This document shows positions 18,281 through 26,758 of a stretch of DNA of 64,000 nucleotides, one piece after another. Position 1 is the first letter of the stretch; every line of letters starts with the position of its first letter. Where the stretch lies: positions 6,634,001-6,698,000 of the forward strand of contig NZ_CP051204.2 in NCBI RefSeq assembly GCF_012516375.2. Reading direction: 5' to 3'. The stretch is from Chitinophaga oryzae. Its GTDB lineage: Bacteria > Bacteroidota > Bacteroidia > Chitinophagales > Chitinophagaceae. The translations under genes were made by a program, and so were the position numbers. Under the pieces are notes generated by a model, which had not been told where the DNA came from, made no database searches, and was given only the letters and a program-made list of their open reading frames with translations.

Positions 18281-18740
18281 ATTTGATTTCCGCATCCATT
18301 TCCTGATTCCCTCTTTCCCAGATTTTATATTTTACACTAAACCCTTTGGGTACATACACCACAATGGGCAACTTGCTGTTGTAGCGTACCAGTTTGGTGC
18401 TGAAAATAAATTTGTCCTGCAGCGTTTTATCGGGGCAGGCCATCAATGTGGATCTTGTTTTACCGGTGGAGGTGTATTGGTAATAAGTGTACCCCCACCC
18501 TTTTACATCTTTGGCGGCCCAGCTGCCGATCAGCCCATGATGGTTACAATCCACTTTCAGTGTTTTGCCGGCCATGATTTCCACCTGGTAGTTATCTTCC
18601 GCATCTTTAGCGGGCAATTGGATAACAAAGCGTTCTACCCCTTTCCATGCTTTAGGAAATGGCTTCAGCTCTTTTTCCTGTGAATAAACAGTTGTCATGC
18701 CGGCACTCCATAGCAGCAACAGGAGGATGATATGTTTCAT
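18279..18740 (-). CDS. eco: Ecotin, periplasmic serine-protease inhibitor
   Basis: A 153-residue secreted protein with a signal peptide to about Ser20. It aligns with E. coli ecotin along its length: KPFPKAWKGVERFVIQLP, the Cys65-Cys102 disulfide pair (KVDCN and MACPD), the 80s reactive loop, and the secondary binding site RYNSKLPIVVYVP. Ecotin dimers inhibit trypsin-like and elastase-like proteases outside the cytoplasm. The E. coli P1-P1' pair is Met-Met; here it reads Leu99-Met100, which should favour chymotrypsin- or elastase-like targets. It is a single gene, convergent with glycan locus 1. Confidence 0.92.
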   Translation of the reverse strand: MKHIILLLLLWSAGMTTVYSQEKELKPFPKAWKGVERFVIQLPAKDAEDNYQVEIMAGKTLKVDCNHHGLIGSWAAKDVKGWGYTYYQYTSTGKTRSTLMACPDKTLQDKFIFSTKLVRYNSKLPIVVYVPKGFSVKYKIWERGNQEMDAEIK

Positions 18741-18897
18741 ACGGTAGTGTTTTATGGTATGTTAACAGCCGGGACGCGGAATTGTTTGCAGTGTTATAGC
18801 CGGTGGCCGGCATTGTATCATTTTTATCAAGTCATGCTGTAACTCCATCATTTTTAAATACAATTAAAAAGCAATGTGATATTTTTTCAGTGAATCT

Positions 18898-20151
18898 GTG
18901 GGGGGTATCCGTGAAACGCGCGTCTATGATACGAGCGTTAATAGATTTTCTGTGACAAAGCATAACACACCTACGCCTGTAATTTCGCTGACTGCAGCCA
19001 ACCGCCGGCCTTTGTGGTATCAACGGCCGGTCACCGTTACTGTACTGTATTTTATTGGTACGCTGGTATTGTTTATTCAGTCGCTGGCGACCCGGAAGTA
19101 TAACAACTTCATCATTTTCCGCAGCTCATGGGACCATATGCTGCACCATATGCCGTTATACCAGCTTTATCCCGATACTTATTTTGACTACTTTCTGTAC
19201 CATCCTACTTTCCCTGTACTCTTTGCCCCGCTGGCCCTTTTGCCGGTCAGGACGGGGCTTTTCGTATGGCTGATGGGTAGCGCCGGCCTCTTTCTGTATG
19301 CCCTGCGGCAGTTGCCGGTAGCCGCCCACAAACGTTACATCATCAGCTGGCTGTTGATACTGGAGCTGTTGAATGCGATACAGTCTTCGCAGACCAATCC
19401 TATAATGACGGCGCTGATGTTGCTGACAGTCATAAACCTCGACCGTGGCAAACCGGTGCTGGCTGCGCTGTTCACTTGCCTTTGTTTTTTTATCAAAGGA
19501 TACGGCGCCATTACCGGCCTCGTGTTCCTTTTCTACGACCGGAAGCTCACCTATCTGGCGTACTGCCTGTTGTTTGGCATGATCGGTACGTTGCTGCCGC
19601 TGGTGGTAATGTCGCCGGCGGAACTATTGCGCGCATACCACGACTGGTACCAGCTGATCACCAGTCCTGTGATTTTGGAAGACGGGTCCGTGCGCGGCAT
19701 GGTCCTCGCGATGCTGCATCTGCCACCACAGGCCGGCGGCGGCATCGGGAAGACCGTCACCGCATTGGCCCTGTCAGGCCTGGCTGCCGCTCTTTATTTC
19801 GCCTGGAAAAACAGGCCGCAGCAATACCACTGGATACTGGGAGGCTACCTCTTACTCTGGGTGGTGTTGTTCAATCAAAGTACCGAATCACCTACTTATA
19901 TTATGGCCGTTACCGGCGCCGTAGTGGGGTTGATGATGCTGCCTGAGCGGCCGCTGTCCGTCATCCTGCTGGGATTACTGGTGATCGTCACCTCTCTCTG
20001 TCCTACAGACCTTGTACCGTCCTTTATCAACAAGATAGCAGTGAACTATCAGCTGAAAGCGCTGCCCTGTCTGCTGGTGCTGTTGTACTTCCAGTACTAC
20101 CTGTGCTTCATCAGGCAGGACGACGCGCTGCAGGAGCAGCCAGCGATATAG
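18898..20151 (+). CDS. Polytopic membrane glycosyltransferase, GT87 (DUF2029) type
   Basis: About 417 residues with ten or so membrane helices and an early acidic loop (SSWDHMLHHMPLYQLYPDTY) typical of GT87 mannosyltransferase-like proteins that use polyprenyl-phosphate sugars. No in-frame ATG occurs near the start: the frame opens after a stop at 18877-18879, and GTG codons at 18898 and 18952 are the candidates, so the N-terminus is uncertain. It is followed 74 bp later by a histidine-kinase gene. GT87 is a reasoned assignment; acceptor and donor are unknown. Confidence 0.75.
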   Translation: MGGIRETRVYDTSVNRFSVTKHNTPTPVISLTAANRRPLWYQRPVTVTVLYFIGTLVLFIQSLATRKYNNFIIFRSSWDHMLHHMPLYQLYPDTYFDYFLYHPTFPVLFAPLALLPVRTGLFVWLMGSAGLFLYALRQLPVAAHKRYIISWLLILELLNAIQSSQTNPIMTALMLLTVINLDRGKPVLAALFTCLCFFIKGYGAITGLVFLFYDRKLTYLAYCLLFGMIGTLLPLVVMSPAELLRAYHDWYQLITSPVILEDGSVRGMVLAMLHLPPQAGGGIGKTVTALALSGLAAALYFAWKNRPQQYHWILGGYLLLWVVLFNQSTESPTYIMAVTGAVVGLMMLPERPLSVILLGLLVIVTSLCPTDLVPSFINKIAVNYQLKALPCLLVLLYFQYYLCFIRQDDALQEQPAI

Positions 20152-20225
20152 GCGCCTATCCCCTTTTTCCGGCGCTCCTGTACTTTACTTTTTTATGTCC
20201 GGCGGAACGGTTTACTTTGTCCGGT

Positions 20226-21275
20226 ATGAAGAAGCAGGCGTCATTATCACCATACTGGCAATGCCAGCTGGCCGGCTGGACGATCGCCGCCCTTTACTGG
20301 GAGGTGGACGCTTTTGTCCGCAGCCCTGTTTTCAGTTACAGCTTCGCCGCCCTCAATTTTGTGGCAGACATCACCGTCAACCTGCTGCTGACGCATGCCT
20401 ACCGCCGGTTTGCCCTGCAGCACGGCTGGCACCTGCTACGCCCCAAAGCGCTGCTGTGGCGTATTGCACCGGCTGTTATCATACTCGCCGTTTGTTTCAC
20501 GCTGGCAGTGTCGCTGCGGTTCTACTGGTGGGACCCACACCAGGGGACTTTCCTTCAATACCTGCAAATCAACAGCCGTGTGCCTTTTATGACGGGCATC
20601 CGTACCATGGCGGTATGGGTGCTGGCCTGGCATCTTTATCATTATGCACAGCAACAGCATACCGCCTCCCGTGAAAATGCACGGCTGCAGCTGCTGACGA
20701 AAGAAATACAGCTGGACAACCTTACGGCGCAACTCAATCCGCATTTCTTTTTTAATTCGCTGAACAATATCAAGTCGCTGGTACTGGAAGACCCAACGCT
20801 GGCACGCAGAGCGATAGACCTGCTTTCAGACCTGCTGCGCAACGCTTTGTATAAACGGTCCGATCAACTGGTAACATTGCAGGAGGAGCTGCAGCTGGTC
20901 AGCGACTACCTGGAACTGGAGAAACTGCGTTTTGAAGAGCGGCTGCAGGTACACATCCAGGCAGATCCTGCGTTGAGCCATATGGGTGTTCCGCCGCTCA
21001 GTTTACAAACGCTGGTGGAAAACGGCATCAAACACGGCATCGCTCACAGCGTAAACGGCGGCAGTATCGTTATTAACATCGCGCGTGAGGGCGACCGGGT
21101 GCTGCTGTCCGTACAGAACCCGGGCACATTGCAGGGAACGGCGGCAGGCGGACTGGGTATCCGGAACCTCCGGGAACGGCTGCAGCTCCAGTTCTCCGGA
21201 CAGGCATCCTTTGAGATCGCCGGGCTGCCGGAAGGAAATGTACTGGCTGTCATTGCTATCCCCTTTATCCATTAA
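20226..21275 (+). CDS. LytS/YehU-type sensor histidine kinase
   Basis: The start at 20226 (MKKQASLSPYW) gives 349 residues. About four membrane helices occupy residues 10-140, a short coiled coil follows, and the His_kinase domain begins at AQLNPHFFFNSLNNIKSLV with the phospho-acceptor His173. The ATPase N-box is LQTLVENGIKHGIAHS. There is no separate sensor domain, so the signal is probably perceived in the membrane. It forms an operon with the LytTR regulator 9 bp downstream. Confidence 0.93.
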   Translation: MKKQASLSPYWQCQLAGWTIAALYWEVDAFVRSPVFSYSFAALNFVADITVNLLLTHAYRRFALQHGWHLLRPKALLWRIAPAVIILAVCFTLAVSLRFYWWDPHQGTFLQYLQINSRVPFMTGIRTMAVWVLAWHLYHYAQQQHTASRENARLQLLTKEIQLDNLTAQLNPHFFFNSLNNIKSLVLEDPTLARRAIDLLSDLLRNALYKRSDQLVTLQEELQLVSDYLELEKLRFEERLQVHIQADPALSHMGVPPLSLQTLVENGIKHGIAHSVNGGSIVINIAREGDRVLLSVQNPGTLQGTAAGGLGIRNLRERLQLQFSGQASFEIAGLPEGNVLAVIAIPFIH

Positions 21276-21284
21276 ACATACAGT

Positions 21285-22004
21285 ATGCAAAAAATACAGG
21301 TGCTGATCATAGACGATGAACGGGCCGCCCGCGAAGAGATCAGGCGGGCATTGCAGCCGTATGCCGACTACGCCGTGGCAGGAGAAGCACGCAATGTGCA
21401 GGAGGCGCTGGCATTGATACAGGAGCTGCAACCCGGACTGTTGTTCCTCGACGTGCAGATGCCAGGCGCCAGTGGGTTTGAGCTGCTGGCCGGTTTAACG
21501 GAAGTACCCGATGTAATTTTCACTACTGCTTACGATACCTATGCCGTACAGGCATTCGACAACAACGCGCTGGATTACCTGTTAAAACCTTTCCGCACGG
21601 AGCGCTTTGCACAGGCGATGGAAAAACACCGTACCAAAGTACGGGAACGGGCTGCCCTGTCCGGCAGCACCGTGCCCGATAAACAGCTGTTCATCAAAGA
21701 CGGCGACCAGTGTTTTTTTCTGCGGCAAAACGATATATACCTGGTGGAATCGGTCAACAACTACGCCCGCATATTCTCTGTGAATAAACAGGCGCTGATT
21801 AAAACTTCGCTGAACCAACTGGAAGAACGCCTGGACCCGGCCGTTTTCTTCCGGGCCAACCGGTACCAGTTGGTGCATGGCCGGTATATTACCGGTATTG
21901 TGGCAATAGACAGCGACCGGCTACAGCTCACGGTCCGTGGGAATATCACCGTCATCGTTTCCAGCCGGCAGGCCGTACGTTTCAAACAATGGAATAAAAT
22001 GTAA
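21285..22004 (+). CDS. LytTR-family response regulator
   Basis: A 239-residue regulator. The receiver domain (1-120) has the acidic pair Asp10-Asp11, phospho-acceptor Asp56 (LFLDVQMPGASG), the Thr in FTTAYDTYAVQAF and Lys in LLKPF. The C-terminal LytTR DNA-binding domain spans about 138-235 (IYLVESVNNYARIFSVNKQA, FFRANRYQLVHGRYITGIVA). It pairs with the kinase just upstream. Targets are unknown; the CocE-type hydrolase 27 bp downstream may belong to the same transcript. Confidence 0.94.
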   Translation: MQKIQVLIIDDERAAREEIRRALQPYADYAVAGEARNVQEALALIQELQPGLLFLDVQMPGASGFELLAGLTEVPDVIFTTAYDTYAVQAFDNNALDYLLKPFRTERFAQAMEKHRTKVRERAALSGSTVPDKQLFIKDGDQCFFLRQNDIYLVESVNNYARIFSVNKQALIKTSLNQLEERLDPAVFFRANRYQLVHGRYITGIVAIDSDRLQLTVRGNITVIVSSRQAVRFKQWNKM

Positions 22005-22031
22005 TCTTTTCTCCCTTTAATATCCTGTAAG

Positions 22032-24269
22032 ATGGTTCACATGAGACACATTCTCCTGGGGGCATTGTTATGCCTGTACGGGAACACCGCTGCACAGTCA
22101 CTGCCCTTCCCACGGGAAGCTGCTGTAAATCCGGAGATACTGGCGGCCGCTATGCCGGCGCTCGCACAAAAGATTCTGCCACAGCTCAAAGCCGGCGATG
22201 ACAGGTGGGGCTATCTGCAGCAGCTGCTGATGGTGCAGCTGACGGCCCGGCAATACCAGGCAGCATTGAAGACTATCAGAGAATATCGTGCCGCCTATGC
22301 GCAAAGCGATGCGGAAAAAGCCCCTGTGCGGTTCATCCAGTATGAGACTTATATTAATGCACTCAGGCGCAAACAACCGGTGGAGATAGCCTTCGGCAAA
22401 ACATTTAAAGTCTCACTGGCAAGCCTGCACGCCGCCAGCCGGTACGACATCGACAACTGGTATACCGCGGATACGGCCTACCTTACTACCGATCTGCAAC
22501 GGCAGCTGGCACAACTCGAAGGGCAGGACAGCATCGCGCTGCCGGAGGCGGTGCAGCTGTGCCGGCGTTATACCGCCTGGCAACTGCTCCCCCGCATCAG
22601 TAGGATGGCCGCGCCCTTGCTGCGGCAGTTCAACCGGCAACATTACCACATCCGGGACAGCCTGCTGATCCCTACCCGTGACGGCGCCAGCGTGTCGGCC
22701 ATTGTGGTGCGGCCCAGGCGTCAGCAGCGACCGCTGCCCGTTATCTTTTTCTTCACCATATATACCGATGGCAGTAATCTCTGCATCGCCAAGGAAGCAG
22801 CCGACAAGGGTTACATAGGCGTAGTCGCCAATACCCGGGGAAAACGCTTCAGCCCCCAAATAACTATGCCTTACGAACATGATGGCGACGATGCCCGCGA
22901 TGTGATCAACTGGATCATCCGTCAGTCGTGGTGTAATGGAAGTATCGGTATGTACGGCGGCAGCTATGTGGGCTTCACGCAATGGGCCGCTGTTAAAGAC
23001 GGCGTGCCGCCGGCGCTCAAAACTATCGTACCGTCTGCTGCCGTCGTTCCCGGCTTTGATGTACCCAAAGAAAACAATGTGTTCATGAGTTTCGTGTATC
23101 CGTGGATACCCTATGTCACCAACAACAAGTTCCTGGATAACGTGACATACAATGACCGGGGCCGCTGGCGACAAATGCAGTTCAACTGGTATCGCAGCGG
23201 CGCTGCCTATGAAACGCTGGACAGCATAGACGGCACGCCTAACCCCATCTACCACCGGTGGCTGGCGCATCCGGACTACGACGCTTACTGGCAAAACATG
23301 ACGACCTGCAAAGAGGACTTCGCCAGGATCAACATCCCCATCCTGAGCACTACAGGCTATTTCGACGGGGCCCAAATCGGTGCTATGTATTATTACAGGG
23401 AACACTTACGGTACCGCTCCAACGCGGAACACTACCTCGTTATCGGGCCGTACGATCATCTTGGGTGCCAGCATGTGCCGCTTCCTTACGTCAACGGTTA
23501 TACGATTGATAGTGTCGCGCGTATCAGTATCCATCAGCTGATCTACCAGTGGTTTGATCATATCCTGAAAGGGGCGCCTAAACCGGCCCTGCTGAAAGAC
23601 CGCGTCAACTACCAGGTGATGGGCACCAACCAATGGAGGCATGTGCCATCCCTCCGGCAGATGAATAACGATACGCTGAAGCTCTACCTGTCGCCACAGC
23701 GGCTGGTACGCCAACCGGCGGCTGATACGGTTTTCATGCCGCAACAGGTTGATTTGTCAGACAGGAACGGCAGTTTCACCGGCAACTATATCCATTCTCC
23801 GCTGTCCGGCAGCAGCATCAATACTGCCAACGGGCTGGTATTCGTCAGTGATCCGCTGCCAGCCTCCATGGCTGTCAACGGCTCGTTCCTGGGCAGGCTG
23901 CAGGTCATCCCCAATAAAAAAGATGTGGACATTGGCATTAACCTGTATGAACAAACGCCGGACGGACAATATTTCCAGCTCTCGTATTTTATCGGGCGGG
24001 CCAGTTACGCCGCCAGCCTGGAAAAACGGCAGCTGCTCACACCCGGCAGCGTCAATACTATTTCGTTTAGCAATACCCGTATGATCAGTAAACAACTTGC
24101 CAAAGGCAGCCGGCTGGTGGTGGTGATCAACGTCAACCAGAATCCGTTTGAAGAAATCAATTACGGTACCGGCAAAAAAGTAAGTGAGGAAACGATGGCC
24201 GATGCGGGCGGGCCGGTACAGCTGCAGTGGAGAACTGACAGCTATATAGAAATAGGCACCCATCCATGA
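22032..24269 (+). CDS. Secreted CocE/NonD-family serine hydrolase (X-Pro dipeptidyl-peptidase-like)
   Basis: About 745 residues with a signal peptide (start at 22032 or 22041; cleavage near NTAAQS). An alpha-helical N-terminal region precedes an alpha/beta-hydrolase domain with the nucleophile in GMYGGSYVGFTQW (Ser311) and the Asp/His segments TTGYFDGAQIGAMYYY and IGPYDHLGCQ. The C-terminal third is the jelly-roll X-Pro DPP domain. The family includes glutaryl-7-ACA acylase-like and proline-specific peptidases acting on acyl, ester or amide bonds. The natural substrate is unknown. It follows a two-component pair closely. Confidence 0.87.
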   Translation: MVHMRHILLGALLCLYGNTAAQSLPFPREAAVNPEILAAAMPALAQKILPQLKAGDDRWGYLQQLLMVQLTARQYQAALKTIREYRAAYAQSDAEKAPVRFIQYETYINALRRKQPVEIAFGKTFKVSLASLHAASRYDIDNWYTADTAYLTTDLQRQLAQLEGQDSIALPEAVQLCRRYTAWQLLPRISRMAAPLLRQFNRQHYHIRDSLLIPTRDGASVSAIVVRPRRQQRPLPVIFFFTIYTDGSNLCIAKEAADKGYIGVVANTRGKRFSPQITMPYEHDGDDARDVINWIIRQSWCNGSIGMYGGSYVGFTQWAAVKDGVPPALKTIVPSAAVVPGFDVPKENNVFMSFVYPWIPYVTNNKFLDNVTYNDRGRWRQMQFNWYRSGAAYETLDSIDGTPNPIYHRWLAHPDYDAYWQNMTTCKEDFARINIPILSTTGYFDGAQIGAMYYYREHLRYRSNAEHYLVIGPYDHLGCQHVPLPYVNGYTIDSVARISIHQLIYQWFDHILKGAPKPALLKDRVNYQVMGTNQWRHVPSLRQMNNDTLKLYLSPQRLVRQPAADTVFMPQQVDLSDRNGSFTGNYIHSPLSGSSINTANGLVFVSDPLPASMAVNGSFLGRLQVIPNKKDVDIGINLYEQTPDGQYFQLSYFIGRASYAASLEKRQLLTPGSVNTISFSNTRMISKQLAKGSRLVVVINVNQNPFEEINYGTGKKVSEETMADAGGPVQLQWRTDSYIEIGTHP

Positions 24270-24293
24270 CACCCTCCAGCTTGATAAGAATCG

Positions 24294-24319
24294 TCAAAGT
24301 GTATTGACAAACACTTTGA
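24294..24319. terminator. Inverted repeat after the CocE-like gene
   Basis: TCAAAGTGT (24294-24302), an 8-nt loop and ACACTTTGA (24311-24319) form a perfect 9-bp stem 25 bp past the stop codon. A long A/T run follows but not a clean U-tract. It could end the kinase-regulator-hydrolase transcript, or act as an operator for the next unit because its right arm contains TTTG (24315-24318), 17 bp before TATATTTT (24336-24343), a one-mismatch -7 box. Confidence 0.5.
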
Positions 24320-24415
24320 TATAATAAAAATAAAATATATTTTCGCTTCCGGACAGTAACAGACCCGTGTTTGTATACCATGAAATACCCTTAAACCACA
24401 TCACACATATTACCT

Positions 24416-25228
24416 ATGAAAAAACAGTTACTCGCACTGGCGGGCATGGCCCTGTTGTTTGTCTCCTGCTCCAAAAAAGATGGACCATCACCGCCACCAC
24501 AACCGGAAGCAAGTCCGTTTGCCGGCCTGCTGAAAGGCATGTACAACGTTTCAGACACCAGCCGTTATGAATACAATGACGATAAAACAGTGTCCAAAGT
24601 ACGTAACAGCTGGAAAGACGGCGCTGACGCAGGCGGGAGCATTGTCACCATGAAATACGCCAACGGTAAAATCTCAGAAATGTGGGAAAGCACCTACGAC
24701 AAAACCGGCGTGTTTGGTCCTAACCGGCTCATCACTGCATTTACCTATGCGGATAAGAACATCCTGAAAATATGGATGTGGGAAAATGCCAACAACGAGC
24801 TCACCGACTCGATCCGTTACAATGCAGGCGGTAAAATGGAAAAAATATTCCGCATTGCCCGTATTAATGCGTTGCCGGTCATTATTAACACAGACTCCCT
24901 GGTATGGACAGGTAATAATATCACCAAACTAATCCGCGAAAGTACCAGCGCGTACGGCGGAGAGGGATTTACAGATATGTTTGTCCATGATGATAAACGC
25001 AATGTATACCTGGATGTTCAACCTGCTATGCTGGACGGCAGTTATGCAACAGAACCGTTTAATGCCAACAATATTGTAAAAGTCACCAGGACAAAGGGTA
25101 ATAAAAGCATCACCAACAACATCCAGTACAAGTACAACGATAAAAACAAAGTGATCGAAAGAATTTCTGCCTATAACTTCGATGAAGGCCCCGGTATTGA
25201 GACCACTGTTTTTGAATATTATCAATAA
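24416..25228 (+). CDS. Lipoprotein of unknown function, paralog A
   Basis: A 270-residue lipoprotein with lipobox FVSC after MKKQLLALAGMALL. The mature part has beta-rich segments reminiscent of RHS/YD-like repeats (YEYNDDKTVSKV, YNAGGKMEKIF, DSLVWTGNNITKL, QYKYNDKNKVIERIS) and ends in FEYYQ. It is clearly paralogous to the next gene, 40 bp downstream. Such proteins are common in Chitinophagaceae, usually surface-exposed and of unknown role. The family is not recognised with confidence. Confidence 0.75.
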   Translation: MKKQLLALAGMALLFVSCSKKDGPSPPPQPEASPFAGLLKGMYNVSDTSRYEYNDDKTVSKVRNSWKDGADAGGSIVTMKYANGKISEMWESTYDKTGVFGPNRLITAFTYADKNILKIWMWENANNELTDSIRYNAGGKMEKIFRIARINALPVIINTDSLVWTGNNITKLIRESTSAYGGEGFTDMFVHDDKRNVYLDVQPAMLDGSYATEPFNANNIVKVTRTKGNKSITNNIQYKYNDKNKVIERISAYNFDEGPGIETTVFEYYQ

Positions 25229-25268
25229 TCAACCCGACTGAAAATTTTCTATCACACATAAACAACCT

Positions 25269-26108
25269 ATGAAGAAACAATTACTCGCGCTGGCAGGCGT
25301 AGCGCTGCTGTTTGTCGCCTGCTCCAAAAACGATGACAACAACCCGCAACCGGAGCCCAATCCGTCCAATGGCTCATTCAGCGGCCTGCTGAAAGGTATG
25401 TACACCGTAACGGACACCACCCGCATTGAATACAACAGCGACAAAACCGTGTCCAAATTTACTTCCGGCTGGATCGACGGAACAGATGTAGGCGGTAGTA
25501 TTTCTACGATCAAATATGAGAATGGCCGCGCTGTAGAAATCTGGGAAAGCTCCTACAGTGAATCAAAAGTATGGGGCCCCAACGAGCTGACAACGCAATT
25601 CCTGTATGTAGGCGATAAGCTCCAGAAAGTGATCGAGCCGGGGAAAGCAGACAATTATCTCTACTACGACTCCGCCCGTTACAATGCCAGCGGTAAAATC
25701 GAAAAAATCTTCCGTTTCGGTGGCATGAAACCCAACATTTATATAAACAGCACAGACTCCCTGGTATGGACCGGCAACAACATCACCAAGACTGTGCATG
25801 AAGGTTTCAGCATGATAGATGGTGTGGTGAAGCCCGCCTACGCGTACACAGACACCTATACATTTGATGATAAACCAAGCTGGCAGGCGCCGCTGGGAGT
25901 AGCTGCCATGAACTACAGTTTTGATACGGAAAGCCTTAACGCCAACAACATCCTGACACATACCAGGTCTCAGAAAGATATGGCTGACCGTACCAATAAA
26001 TATGAATACGAATACAATGATAAAAACAAGGTGATCAAAAGAACCGCTACCTACACGTTCGACCAGCGTGCCGGCACCGTGGTCGCTGTTTTTGAATACT
26101 ACAAATAA
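25269..26108 (+). CDS. Lipoprotein of unknown function, paralog B (tandem duplicate)
   Basis: A 279-residue lipoprotein with lipobox FVAC. It shares with paralog A the N-terminus, the SGLLKGMYTVTDTTRIEYNS region, the block DSLVWTGNNITK and the C-terminal YEYNDKNKVIKR...FEYYK. The pair differs mainly in the middle (about residues 100-210). Codon use looks similar in both copies, which fits local duplication rather than separate import. It ends at a strong bidirectional terminator. Function unknown. Confidence 0.75.
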   Translation: MKKQLLALAGVALLFVACSKNDDNNPQPEPNPSNGSFSGLLKGMYTVTDTTRIEYNSDKTVSKFTSGWIDGTDVGGSISTIKYENGRAVEIWESSYSESKVWGPNELTTQFLYVGDKLQKVIEPGKADNYLYYDSARYNASGKIEKIFRFGGMKPNIYINSTDSLVWTGNNITKTVHEGFSMIDGVVKPAYAYTDTYTFDDKPSWQAPLGVAAMNYSFDTESLNANNILTHTRSQKDMADRTNKYEYEYNDKNKVIKRTATYTFDQRAGTVVAVFEYYK

Positions 26109-26124
26109 TTGTTATTTATATAAA

Positions 26125-26160
26125 CAATGAAGAAGCCGCAGCGTTGCGGCTTCTTCATTG
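26125..26160. terminator. Bidirectional terminator, 16-bp perfect stem
   Basis: CAATGAAGAAGCCGCA (26125-26140), loop GCGT, TGCGGCTTCTTCATTG (26145-26160). It lies between convergent genes, with T-rich flanks on both sides. A classic intrinsic terminator in form, unlike the octad repeats elsewhere. Confidence 0.85.
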
Positions 26161-26168
26161 TTGTCTTA

Positions 26169-26723
26169 TCAGGCGATACTCCTGATTACTTTTGCGGGAT
26201 TGCCTGCCACCAGTGAATTTTCGGGCACATCTTTTGTCACCACCGCTCCCGCGGCAACAACTGAACCGCTGCCGATGGTCACGCCGGGGCAGATGATGGC
26301 GCCGCCGCCGATCCAGCAATCGTCCCCGATCACCACCGGCTTTCCATATTCTTCACTGCGGCGGTGTACTTTATCCAGCGGATGCGTGGCCGTATATATT
26401 TGTGCCGCAGGCCCTACCATCACATTGTTGCCGATCTTCACCGGGCAAACATCCAGCACTACGCAGTTGACATTAAAGTAGACCTGGTTGCCGCAAATGA
26501 TATTATAACCATAATCGCAATGAAACGGCGGTTCTATGTACAAACGCCCTGCTGTATGCGGTATCAGTTCCCGCAGCACCTCGCGGGCGCTGTCTGTGAC
26601 CAGGTATTCCGTTACGTTCAACCGGTGCAGCAGCTTTTTAGCCCTTGTTCTTTCGGCCTGCAGCTGTGGGTCTGAGGCGTCATACAGTTCGCCTGCGATC
26701 ATTTTTTCTCTTTCACTTTTCAT
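26169..26723 (-). CDS. Maltose/galactoside O-acetyltransferase-like protein (hexapeptide repeat)
   Basis: The start at 26723 gives MKSEREKMIAGELYDASDPQ, matching the E. coli Maa N-terminus, for 184 residues; a TTG further upstream is less likely. The Mac domain (6-60) precedes left-handed beta-helix repeats with FHCDYGYNI, the catalytic-His segment IYTATHPLD, and IGDDCWIGGGAIICPGVTIG. It transfers an acetyl group from acetyl-CoA to a sugar hydroxyl in the cytoplasm. It lies 35 bp after the SGNH hydrolase gene, a possible acetylation/deacetylation pair. Confidence 0.92.
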   Translation of the reverse strand: MKSEREKMIAGELYDASDPQLQAERTRAKKLLHRLNVTEYLVTDSAREVLRELIPHTAGRLYIEPPFHCDYGYNIICGNQVYFNVNCVVLDVCPVKIGNNVMVGPAAQIYTATHPLDKVHRRSEEYGKPVVIGDDCWIGGGAIICPGVTIGSGSVVAAGAVVTKDVPENSLVAGNPAKVIRSIA

Positions 26724-26758
26724 ATGATTTCCGTTGTTATGTTGAAAATAGGCATTTT

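Noticed and set aside
18741..18897. Promoter search between ecotin and the GT87-like gene
   Set aside because: No TAnnTTTG box with an acceptable -33 element was found on either strand.
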